Below are positions 1 through 6,147 of a DNA stretch of 6,147 nucleotides, in pieces. The translations under genes and the position numbers were made by a program. This stretch comes from an uncultured Lachnospiraceae bacterium (GTDB lineage Bacteria > Bacillota > Clostridia > Lachnospirales > Lachnospiraceae). Under the pieces are notes generated by a model, which was not told the origin of the DNA, made no database searches, and saw only the letters and a list, made by a program, of their open reading frames with translations. The DNA lies in contig CAMJWQ010000214.1 of the NCBI GenBank assembly GCA_946409475.1, positions 1 to 6,147 of the forward strand, written 5' to 3'. Each line of letters opens with the position of its first letter. The stretch's first letter is position 1.

Positions 1-7
1 ATTAAAT

Positions 8-36
8 TAATTTATAAATAACTAAACAAATTATTT
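8..36 (+). repeat. AT-rich box, copy 1 (shared with 2248-2272)
   Basis: Positions 8-26 match 2248-2266 at 17 of 19 bases without gaps: TAATTTATAA is identical, two bases are swapped, then AACTAAA is identical. After a 4-base difference both copies end in AAATTATTT (28-36 and 2264-2272). Here the box abuts the -35 element of the GH43 promoter. It may be a regulator-binding box, an UP-like element, or chance similarity between AT-rich intergenic stretches. Confidence 0.35.
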
Positions 37-63
37 GCCATTTTTATATTAATTTGATATAAT
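35..63 (+). promoter_or_regulatory. Sigma-A-type promoter with extended -10, upstream of the GH43 gene
   Basis: A -35 hexamer TTGCCA (35-40) is separated by exactly 17 bases from a perfect -10 hexamer TATAAT (58-63), preceded by the extended -10 dinucleotide TG (55-56, TGnTATAAT). Spacing and hexamers are near consensus for the vegetative sigma factor. Transcription should start near 69-71. This matters for the downstream gene: the AAGGA at 64-68 that would serve a TTG start at 80 would then lie upstream of the transcript start. Confidence 0.75.
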
Positions 64-103
64 AAGGAAAATATACAATTTGAAGTCAAAATTTGTGGAC
101 ACA

Positions 104-1702
104 ATGAAGAAAAATGACCGGACGGGGGAGATAAAGATAAAAAAGCTAACAAAAACCATAGTAAGATCATCTGCTTTTTTAATATGTATCGCTTCAATAG
201 GCGGGATTTTATTAAAACTTGAAGTATTTAAGGAAAAAATAAATAGCGATTTTTCGGTCAGCTATGAGGGAGTTCGAACGGCAGGTATTCATGCAAGGGT
301 TAATGTACATGATCCTTCCGTTATTCAGGAGGGGAATAACTATTATATTTTTGGCTCGCATATGACAGGGGCGGTATCGACAGATCTTAGAACCTGGAGT
401 TATGTGGGAATCGGATATACGGCGCAAAATTCCATGTTTGATAATCTTTTTGCGGACGGGCTGGGGATATTTGATTACGCCGGATCGAAGGACAGTGTCA
501 TTCCAACAGATGACGGCGGCTACCATGTATGGGCTCCGGATGTTATCTATCATAAAGAACAGGGCTTGTACTACATGTATTTTTGTGTTTCCTCCACATG
601 GAATGCTTCTAATATTTGTTATGCGACATCTGCCTCTGTGGAGGGGCCGTATACATGGAAGGGACCGCTGATTTATTCCGGTTTCACATCGGCAAGTATG
701 AAAGCAACGGATGTGTTAAATTATGTCAGTGAAGATTATGCACTTAAAAATTATATCACAGCCGGAGATGATTACAACTTTGAAGAGTATCCCAATGCAA
801 TCGATCCGACGGTTTTTTATGATGAGGATGGCCGTATGTGGATGGTCTATGGTTCGTGGTCCGGAGGAATATTCCTGTTAGAAATAGATAAAGAGACAGG
901 ACAGGTGATTCATACGGAAGCCGATGAGGAAAATCGTGTAGATGCCTATTTTGGGAAAAGGCTGCTTGGCGGCGGCCATGAATCAATTGAGGGTCCTTAT
1001 ATTTTATATGATGAAGCAAGCGGATATTATTATTTGTATGTATCATATGGCTCCCTCACACGTGAAGGCGGGTACCAGATTCGTGTATTCCGGTCCCGGA
1101 CGGCAGATGGTGACTATGTGGATATGAATGGTAAATATCCCGCGGAAGGTGTAAACCATGCATATTACGGATTGAAATTATCGGGAAATTATTATCTGCC
1201 GAGTCTGGAAACGGCATATATGGCTACCGGACACAATTCGGCATTTATAGATGAAAATGACGGTAAGGCATATATTGTTTATCATACCAGATTTGATAAT
1301 GGACAGGAAAATTATGAACCGCGTGTTCATCAGGTATTTATCAATGAGGAAGGATGGCCATGTATGCTGCCATATGCGACGGACGGCGAAACAATTTCGG
1401 AGAAGGGATATACGAAGGATGAGATTATCGGTGAATATTATTTCATAAATCAGGGAACCGGAATCGATGCGGAGATAGCGGAGCCGGGCAAGCTGGTATT
1501 ATCAAAGCGCGGAAAAGTATATGGAGATGGAATGGAGGGTACGTGGAAAATGACGAAAGGTACATATTATCTGCATCTTACCTGTAATAATAAGGAATAC
1601 AGCGGAGTATTCTGCGAGATGAAAGATGAAGCCGGAACTCCGGTCATGACATTTTCCGCCGTAGGATATAATGAAAGCATTTGGGGAGTGAAGGGTGAAT
1701 AA
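104..1702 (+). CDS. Membrane-anchored GH43 glycosidase, probable endo-alpha-1,5-L-arabinanase
   Basis: Probably hydrolyses internal alpha-1,5 linkages of arabinan at the outer cell surface, releasing arabino-oligosaccharides. From ATG 104 the protein has 532 residues. A basic segment and one hydrophobic stretch (about 23-39) lack a convincing signal-peptidase or lipobox site, suggesting an uncleaved anchor. A five-bladed GH43 propeller spans about 65-425. The expected catalytic triad is visible: D70 in HDPSV (base), D234 in AIDPTV (pKa modulator) and E296 in SIEGPY (acid). WAPD (143-146), GSWSGG (250-255) and TGHNSAF with H377, which matches the metal-binding His of the arabinanases, support the call. 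Residues 440-532 (GEYYFINQGTG to SIWG) resemble the GH43_C beta-barrel of Abn2-type enzymes, which also run to nearly this length. Start choice: TTG 80 adds eight residues, but its possible Shine-Dalgarno sequence is probably untranscribed; ATG 104 has only a weak GTGGA. Other GH43 specificities remain possible. Confidence 0.88.
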   Translation: MKKNDRTGEIKIKKLTKTIVRSSAFLICIASIGGILLKLEVFKEKINSDFSVSYEGVRTAGIHARVNVHDPSVIQEGNNYYIFGSHMTGAVSTDLRTWSYVGIGYTAQNSMFDNLFADGLGIFDYAGSKDSVIPTDDGGYHVWAPDVIYHKEQGLYYMYFCVSSTWNASNICYATSASVEGPYTWKGPLIYSGFTSASMKATDVLNYVSEDYALKNYITAGDDYNFEEYPNAIDPTVFYDEDGRMWMVYGSWSGGIFLLEIDKETGQVIHTEADEENRVDAYFGKRLLGGGHESIEGPYILYDEASGYYYLYVSYGSLTREGGYQIRVFRSRTADGDYVDMNGKYPAEGVNHAYYGLKLSGNYYLPSLETAYMATGHNSAFIDENDGKAYIVYHTRFDNGQENYEPRVHQVFINEEGWPCMLPYATDGETISEKGYTKDEIIGEYYFINQGTGIDAEIAEPGKLVLSKRGKVYGDGMEGTWKMTKGTYYLHLTCNNKEYSGVFCEMKDEAGTPVMTFSAVGYNESIWGVKGE

Positions 1703-1967
1703 AATAGCGGGGACAAAAAGAAGGGTAATTTTAGATTATGTGAAAGAATTTTTGGCTGCTGTTGTTGTAGCGGCATTCATGTTTGTATACTGGATGGCAA
1801 TGCTGCTGCTGTTCTCATTGCTTTTGATGAATTTATGGCATACCTCCATTGACCAAATTTTAAGACTGGCAATTATTTTTACCATAGCTTCGGGAATCAT
1901 ATATGTCACAAATCGTATTTACCGAAGCGGGCATAAGCCAGGGAAGCGGAGGGGAAAATTCCGGTAA
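1695..1967 (+). CDS. Small two-helix membrane protein of unknown function
   Basis: I do not recognise this 90-residue protein. It starts at GTG 1695, inside the last codons of the GH43 gene (8-base overlap), with GGGGAG at 1683-1688 and a spacing of six bases, so translation is probably coupled to the enzyme. A basic N-terminus (KRR at 8-10) is followed by a long hydrophobic stretch (about 19-47), a short polar loop (WHTSIDQ, 48-54), a second hydrophobic helix (about 55-73) and a strongly basic tail rich in Lys, Arg and Gly (74-90). By the positive-inside rule both ends would be cytoplasmic and the loop outside. No cysteine or catalytic motif is seen. It does not resemble the longer DUF624/YesL membrane proteins common in such loci. 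A role as membrane partner or chaperone of the anchored enzyme is only a guess from the overlap. Confidence 0.7.
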   Translation: MNKIAGTKRRVILDYVKEFLAAVVVAAFMFVYWMAMLLLFSLLLMNLWHTSIDQILRLAIIFTIASGIIYVTNRIYRSGHKPGKRRGKFR

Positions 1968-2059
1968 TGGATACCGCGAATCGGATAATCCCAAAAGAAT
2001 CTATGCGTGCAACAGGAATACCTTTAAATCATAAAAATAGAATAGTAAAATCCCGGTAA
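1967..2059 (+). CDS. Possible 30-codon ORF, TAATG-coupled; doubtful
   Basis: An ATG at 1967-1969 shares its A with the stop codon of the preceding gene (TAATG) and opens a 30-codon frame ending at TAA 2057-2059, inside the left arm of the terminator. The peptide is basic and polar, without a hydrophobic segment or recognisable motif. The nearest Shine-Dalgarno-like run, GGAGGGG at 1948-1954, is 12 bases away, which is too far for good initiation, so only re-initiation after the upstream stop would serve it. It may simply be untranslated sequence. Confidence 0.12.
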   Translation: MDTANRIIPKESMRATGIPLNHKNRIVKSR

Positions 2060-2091
2060 TTCTCTAAAAATAGGAGAACCGGGATTTTTTT
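2047..2091 (+). terminator. Intrinsic terminator ending the GH43 / small membrane protein unit
   Basis: Left arm AAAATCCCGG (2047-2056) plus TTCTC (2060-2064) pairs with GAGAA (2074-2078) plus CCGGGATTTT (2079-2088). There is a three-base bulge (TAA) on the left side and an A-rich loop at 2065-2073. The stem is followed by an unbroken T run to 2091. The AAAA before the stem could let it also act on the opposite strand. It separates the enzyme unit from the transporter unit. Confidence 0.92.
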
Positions 2092-2183
2092 GTTTGGTTT
2101 TCTGATTGGTGCAAATGACTAAGATAGACAGAATTATAACAATTTAATTGTAAAATATTTTGAATAAAAATAAAAAAATAAAT

Positions 2184-2203
2184 TATAATTTTTGAAAATT
2201 ATA
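2184..2203. promoter_or_regulatory. Perfect 9-bp inverted repeat, candidate operator
   Basis: TATAATTTT (2184-2192) and AAAATTATA (2195-2203) are perfect reverse complements around a TG centre. The palindrome lies upstream of the promoter candidates of the transporter unit, a usual place for a dimeric regulator. It is made almost wholly of A and T in an AT-rich region, so chance symmetry is a real alternative. Confidence 0.3.
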
Positions 2204-2224
2204 TTATAAAACGTATATTAGGCA

Positions 2225-2258
2225 TTGACTTTTGTCATATTTAATGGTAATTTATAAT
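2225..2258 (+). promoter_or_regulatory. Candidate promoter region of the transporter unit
   Basis: A perfect -10 hexamer TATAAT (2253-2258) is preceded by TTGTCA (2232-2237) at a short 15-base spacing and by TTGACT (2225-2230) at an overlong 22 bases, so neither pair is ideal. TTGACT could instead pair with TAATTT (2248-2253) at 17 bases. TGAC (2226-2229) and GTCA (2234-2237) form a small inverted repeat around TTTT. Other possibilities are TTGAAA (2192-2197) with TATATT (2214-2219) at 16 bases, and TATAGT (2288-2293) without a recognisable -35. A weak or activator-dependent promoter would fit an inducible sugar transporter. Confidence 0.4.
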
Positions 2259-2272
2259 AAACTAAATTATTT
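2248..2272 (+). repeat. AT-rich box, copy 2 (shared with 8-36)
   Basis: Second copy of the box described at 8-36. Here it overlaps the candidate -10 hexamer TATAAT (2253-2258), whereas copy 1 lies just upstream of a -35 element. If the box is a regulator site, transcription of the transporter unit might instead start from the TATAGT at 2288-2293. Confidence 0.35.
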
Positions 2273-2318
2273 TAATTAAAAATAAACTATAGTATTCAAA
2301 AGTGGTGAGGAGGAAAAA

Positions 2319-5318
2319 ATGTGGCGAAAAGGGTTTGGAAAAATACTTACTAAAACAGTCTCATTAGTGCTTGCTGCGTCATTTTGCTTTAACACCACTG
2401 GTGCAAATGAATTATGGGCAAAAGAATTACCGGCAGAAGAAGACGCCGCATCTTCGGCTTATTCCTATGATGCAGATTATGTCGGCGGGCGGACAGCAAG
2501 TAACTATACGAAGGTCAGCGGAGAATATACACTGCCGGAGTATGAGGGGGAAGAGATCGTATACAATAGCAGCGAGATTCTCAGCGATACGGAGGAGGTT
2601 ACGTTTACGACGGATACCTATGATTATGAAGGATCAGATAAAGTGGCGGACATAAATAGGGGTGATACTGTCACAATGACTGTCGATGTACCGGAGAGCG
2701 CACAGTATTACATAATGTTCGAATATCTTTCCTATGATGAATCGATTCTGCCAATTGAATTCTCCATGACGGTGGATGGGGAATATCCATTTTATGAATG
2801 CAGGAACCTGGAACTGGAAACGACCTGGAGGCCGGACGGGGAGAAATCTTATGACCGGTATGATAATGAAGTGGTTACTGTTCCGGACAAGGTGATTCAA
2901 TGGGAAACAAAGTATCTGATGGATTCCAGCTATAGAAACAGCATGCCGTTAGCGGTAGAACTTGATTCCGGAACACATGAGATAACAATAGCGGTGAATG
3001 AAGGAAAATTTTTGTTTGGCAATATTACATTGTCGGCCCCCTATAAGATTGCCGGGTATGAAGGCGGTGAAGATGCTGCCGGAGATGCTTTCATTGAAAT
3101 TCAGGGGGAGGATTATACCACGACAAATGATTCGTCCATTCATGGCGTTGCTGAATATGATACGGGAGTAGAGCCGTATGCAACCGGTGATACTGTGCTT
3201 AATACCCTGGATTCGGATTCATTTGATACGGCGGGGCAGGAGGTATCCTATGAATTCTATGTTGAGTCCGAAGGCAGCTATTTTATTGCCGCTAACTACA
3301 GGCAGTCGGATAAGACGGACTTCCCGGTTTTTGTGGATGTTAAGATAGACGGGCAGATACCAAACACAGCGTTTGCTTCATATCCGATGGCTTATACATC
3401 CAAGTATAAGACATCCACCCTGACAGATGAGGATGGAAACTATTTAAGCGTTTATCTGGAGGAAGGGATTCATACCATTTCTTACACGATCAGCATGGAT
3501 ATTGTTAAAAGTATACTGGAAGAATTGGATGAAATCATGTCAAAGGTTAATGATCTTGAGCTTGAGGTAACAAAGGTCGCAGGAACGAATTCCGATAAAT
3601 ACAGAGATTTAAAAATCACGAGATACATACCGGATCTGGAAGAAAAATTAAGAGGCTATGCAGACAGGCTGTATACTATGGAGAAAAGCATGCTTCCCTA
3701 TAGTGACAGTGATAAGTCGGTAGCGGTCATGTCTTCCATGATTATAGCAGCAGAGCAGTTAATTAGTCTGGCAGACAATACGGACGAGATCGCATACCGG
3801 ATCGGGGAACTGTCTTCCAGCATGAATTCGGTCAATCATCATCTTGCTGCCACGATTGATAATCTGATTGCCAATAATCTTGCCATCGACCGGATCTACA
3901 TATATCAGAAAGATGCGGATCTGCCAAGGAATCCGGGATTTTTTCAAGCCTTGGTAATGAACCTTCAAAGATTTGCAGCATCCTTTACGAAACAGGCATA
4001 TTCGACAAGCAACACCGACCCGGAGCATTTACAGGTCTGGGTAAACCGTTCCAGCCAGTATGTCCAGGTCATGCAAAAAATGATAGACGAATACTTTACA
4101 CCGGAGACAGGGATCGAAGTGGATATTAGTATTATGCCTGATCAATATAAGCTGGTGCTTGCAAATTCCTCGGGGGATGCACCGGATGTGGCGACCGGAA
4201 TTAACTATACGATTCCTTATGAACTGGCAATCAGAGGTGCTCTTGAGGACCTGACGCAATTTGAGGATTTCCGGAAAACGGCGGAGCCTTATGAAGAGGG
4301 ATTTTTCATGACATCAACGATCAATGACAGCATATATGCACTGCCGGAGACAATGAACTTCTGGGTTCAGTTCTACAGAGAAGATACTTTGCAGAAATTA
4401 GGCCTGGAAGTACCGGAAACGATGGATGAGGTGATTGCCATGCTGCCGGAATTGCAAATGCGGGGGTTGAACTATTACTATCCAACCGCAGGTATGCTGA
4501 CTCTTAGAAATTTTCACGGAACAACACCGCTTATTACCCAGTATGGGGGATCGCTTTACAGCCGGTATGCTTCCGACGGAACGGCACTTGGAAGTGAGGC
4601 GTCCGTAGACGGATTTACAGCCCTGACGGATCTCTTTACTATTTATGGACTTCCGATAAATATCGATAATTTTTACCAGCATTTCAGAAACGGTGATCTG
4701 CCGATTGGAATCGCGGATTACACGACTTATAATTTACTGACCAATGCGGCTCCGGAGCTTACCAACTCCTGGGATATATCGGCCGTACCGGGAATCATCG
4801 GAGAAGACGGAAGGGTTAATCGCTCCACCTGTGGCTGTGCGGAAAGCACGGTTATGTTTAAAAGTGAAAATGCGGAACGGAGGGCTCAATCCTGGCAATT
4901 TATGAAATGGTGGGCTTCTACTGAGACTCAGGCGGAATTTGGCCAGATCATGCAGATTACTTACGGTGATGAGTATATGTGGGCCACTGCGAATATAGAT
5001 GCATTCATGCGGCTGCCATGGGATACCGGTGCTAAGGAAGTGATTGCCGGGGCCGCAGGCAATGTAGTGGATGTGGCAAGGATTCCCGGAACCTATCTTA
5101 TTGAACGTGAAATGAGCAATGCTTTTAATAATATTGTGGCAGATGGCGAAACCGCACAAACAAGAATAGATGAGGCAGCCAAGACAATCAACCGTGAAAT
5201 TAACAGAAAAATGGAAGAATTCGGATTTATTGATGGTGAGGGAAACATTTTGAAGGAATATGAAGTACCGACCATTGATAAAGTCCGGGAAATATTGGGA
5301 CGAAGTGCCGGTGAATAA
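2319..5318 (+). CDS. Multidomain sugar ABC transporter solute-binding protein with carbohydrate-binding-like domains
   Basis: Extracellular substrate-capture protein for the permease encoded just downstream. ATG 2319 follows a strong GAGGAGG (2307-2313) five bases away. Of 999 residues, 1-34 form a secretory signal (basic N-terminus, hydrophobic 13-24, probable cleavage after LWA34). No lipobox is present: C23 is preceded by ASF. Residues about 60-241 form a beta-sandwich-like domain with VDG and SGTHEITI strands ending in GNITLSAP. Residues 257-394 (start IEIQGEDY, later GIHTISY) resemble CBM6/CBM35-type domains. Residues about 395-518 are helical, coiled-coil-like at the start, followed by a strand (LAIDRIYIY, 521-529) that looks like the missing last strand of the second sandwich. 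Residues 567 to about 985 are a family-1-type solute-binding fold (QVWVN, GDAPDVATG at 619 onward, RAQSWQFMKWWAS). CGC at 838-840 is a possible disulphide. Usual sugar-binding proteins have about 400-450 residues. The sugar is inferred as arabino-oligosaccharide only from the neighbouring GH43 gene. Confidence 0.88.
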   Translation: MWRKGFGKILTKTVSLVLAASFCFNTTGANELWAKELPAEEDAASSAYSYDADYVGGRTASNYTKVSGEYTLPEYEGEEIVYNSSEILSDTEEVTFTTDTYDYEGSDKVADINRGDTVTMTVDVPESAQYYIMFEYLSYDESILPIEFSMTVDGEYPFYECRNLELETTWRPDGEKSYDRYDNEVVTVPDKVIQWETKYLMDSSYRNSMPLAVELDSGTHEITIAVNEGKFLFGNITLSAPYKIAGYEGGEDAAGDAFIEIQGEDYTTTNDSSIHGVAEYDTGVEPYATGDTVLNTLDSDSFDTAGQEVSYEFYVESEGSYFIAANYRQSDKTDFPVFVDVKIDGQIPNTAFASYPMAYTSKYKTSTLTDEDGNYLSVYLEEGIHTISYTISMDIVKSILEELDEIMSKVNDLELEVTKVAGTNSDKYRDLKITRYIPDLEEKLRGYADRLYTMEKSMLPYSDSDKSVAVMSSMIIAAEQLISLADNTDEIAYRIGELSSSMNSVNHHLAATIDNLIANNLAIDRIYIYQKDADLPRNPGFFQALVMNLQRFAASFTKQAYSTSNTDPEHLQVWVNRSSQYVQVMQKMIDEYFTPETGIEVDISIMPDQYKLVLANSSGDAPDVATGINYTIPYELAIRGALEDLTQFEDFRKTAEPYEEGFFMTSTINDSIYALPETMNFWVQFYREDTLQKLGLEVPETMDEVIAMLPELQMRGLNYYYPTAGMLTLRNFHGTTPLITQYGGSLYSRYASDGTALGSEASVDGFTALTDLFTIYGLPINIDNFYQHFRNGDLPIGIADYTTYNLLTNAAPELTNSWDISAVPGIIGEDGRVNRSTCGCAESTVMFKSENAERRAQSWQFMKWWASTETQAEFGQIMQITYGDEYMWATANIDAFMRLPWDTGAKEVIAGAAGNVVDVARIPGTYLIEREMSNAFNNIVADGETAQTRIDEAAKTINREINRKMEEFGFIDGEGNILKEYEVPTIDKVREILGRSAGE

Positions 5319-5330
5319 GGGGAGGAGATT

Positions 5331-6147
5331 ATGAAACCAAAGAGCAGGGTGGGAAAGCTGGAAAGAAATAATAAATTTGGTTACCTTTTTTTAGCACCCT
5401 ATGGAATTATTTTTGCAATTTTTATTTTAGTGCCGGTAATATTGGCGGTTATTTTGTCATTTACAAATTTTAATGCAATTGAGTGGCCTTCCTGGGTAGG
5501 ATTTTTGAACTATATCACACTACTGACCAGCGATGAAATATTTATGCAGTATGTATTGCCCAATACGGTGATATATGCGGTGGTTGTGGGTATTGGCGGA
5601 TATATCCTCTCGTTCCTTTTGGCGTATGCCCTATGTAATCTGACAAAATTACCAAGAACCCTATGTGCCTTGATTTTGTATTCGCCAAGTATGACTACGG
5701 GTGTCGCTATGACCGTATTGTGGAAGGTCATTTTTTCGGGGGATCAGACAGGGCTTTTGAACAGCTGGTTAATGAGTATAGGAATTTTAAATGAGCCGGT
5801 CATCTGGCTGGTAAGTGTGGATTATCTGCTTCCGATTGTAATTATCATTGGCCTGTGGTCCAGTATGGGGGTGGGATTTTTGTCCATGATAGCCGGTATC
5901 TTAAATACGGATGAATCACTCTATGAAGCGGCGGCCATAGATGGTGTAAAAAACAGATTCCAGGAAGTGATTTATATTACCATTCCGGGAATGAAGCCCC
6001 AGATGCTGTTTGCTGCGGTCATGTCAACGGTGGGTGCATTCCAGAACGGCCTGGTTTCCACATTGCTGACGGGGAATCCGTCACCCGGCTATGCAGCGCA
6101 ATTGATAGTGAACCATATTGAGGATTATGGATTTTTAAGGTATGAAA
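5331..6147 (+). CDS. Sugar ABC transporter permease, MalF/LacF type (3' end outside window)
   Basis: Inner permease subunit of a CUT1-family sugar importer; with a second permease and an ATPase it moves the ligand delivered by the solute-binding protein into the cytoplasm. ATG 5331 lies 12 bases after the preceding stop, with GGGGAGGAG (5319-5327) filling the gap, so both genes are in one operon. The visible 272 residues begin with a short basic tail and a first helix carrying the typical LAPYGIIF (about 18-44). Further hydrophobic segments lie at about 77-101, 111-131, 163-187 and 218-242. The diagnostic EAA loop starts at E199 (EAAAIDG, then IPGMKP), the contact site for the ATPase. GFLNY at 57-61 matches the usual family motif after helix 1. 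Family members have about 290-310 residues, so only the last helix and tail are missing. The frame stays open to the window edge without disruption. Confidence 0.95.
   Translation, partial: MKPKSRVGKLERNNKFGYLFLAPYGIIFAIFILVPVILAVILSFTNFNAIEWPSWVGFLNYITLLTSDEIFMQYVLPNTVIYAVVVGIGGYILSFLLAYALCNLTKLPRTLCALILYSPSMTTGVAMTVLWKVIFSGDQTGLLNSWLMSIGILNEPVIWLVSVDYLLPIVIIIGLWSSMGVGFLSMIAGILNTDESLYEAAAIDGVKNRFQEVIYITIPGMKPQMLFAAVMSTVGAFQNGLVSTLLTGNPSPGYAAQLIVNHIEDYGFLRYE

Larger units (their letters stand above)
1968..2318. other. Intergenic region between the two transcription units
   Basis: This 351-base gap holds the doubtful 30-codon ORF, the terminator at 2047-2091, and an AT-rich stretch from about 2120 to 2300 (only four G or C in 2161-2220). 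The AT-rich part contains a 20-base palindrome, several promoter-like hexamers and the second copy of the AT-rich box. No tRNA, riboswitch-like fold or further gene is visible to me. Confidence 0.7.

Noticed and set aside
80..103. TTG at 80 as the start of the GH43 gene
   Set aside because: Its only Shine-Dalgarno candidate (64-68) directly follows the -10 hexamer and would probably not be transcribed; it remains a listed alternative rather than the chosen start.
212..553. Antisense open frame of 113 codons within the GH43 gene
   Set aside because: The opposite strand encodes the catalytic domain with its motifs intact; the antisense peptide shows no recognisable features.
2207..2222. Possible catabolite-repression (cre) site around AAAACGTATATTAG
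   Set aside because: Only the central CG and some flanking A/T fit; the conserved TG and CA ends of the cre consensus are missing.
4827..4842. CGC motif in the solute-binding protein as a metal or redox site
   Set aside because: Two cysteines separated by one residue in an exported protein could be a disulphide or chance; no other ligand motif is nearby.
4734..5159. Antisense open frame of 141 codons
   Set aside because: It lies wholly inside the well-supported solute-binding gene on the other strand, has no Shine-Dalgarno-supported start or recognisable protein family, and reads as a composition shadow.

Overview
The window looks like part of a glycan-utilisation locus from a low-to-moderate GC Gram-positive anaerobe, most plausibly a gut-type Clostridia/Lachnospiraceae species. 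The basis is strong GGAGG-type ribosome binding sites, very AT-rich intergenic DNA, sigma-A-like promoters, secreted proteins with Gram-positive-style signal sequences and a CUT1-type sugar ABC transporter. The genus is inference. All genes are on the + strand.

Layout. (1) Positions 1-103 hold a near-consensus extended -10 promoter. (2) Positions 104-1702 encode a membrane-anchored extracellular GH43 enzyme with a GH43_C-type C-terminal domain, most likely an endo-alpha-1,5-L-arabinanase. Its start codon is uncertain: TTG 80, ATG 104 or, unconventionally, ATA 137. (3) Positions 1695-1967 encode an unknown 90-residue protein with two predicted membrane helices, overlapping the enzyme gene by 8 bases. 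(4) Positions 1968-2318 are intergenic: a possible 30-codon ORF, a clear intrinsic terminator, then AT-rich regulatory DNA with a palindrome, promoter-like hexamers and a box shared with the first promoter region. (5) Positions 2319-5318 encode a 999-residue solute-binding protein in which a C-terminal sugar-binding module follows two carbohydrate-binding-like beta-sandwich domains and a long helical segment. (6) Positions 5331-6147 encode the first 272 residues of a MalF-type ABC permease, cut by the window edge.

Inferred logic: the surface GH43 enzyme cuts arabinan (or a related arabinose-containing glycan), the multidomain binding protein captures the released oligosaccharides, and the permease imports them with a second permease and an ATPase that must lie outside the window. 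The two transcription units are separated by a terminator but share an upstream AT-rich box, which would fit co-regulation. The least ordinary item is the binding protein: very long, without a recognisable lipobox, and with a helical block that appears to be inserted inside its second beta-sandwich domain. I see no RNA gene, CRISPR array, insertion sequence or phage signature.
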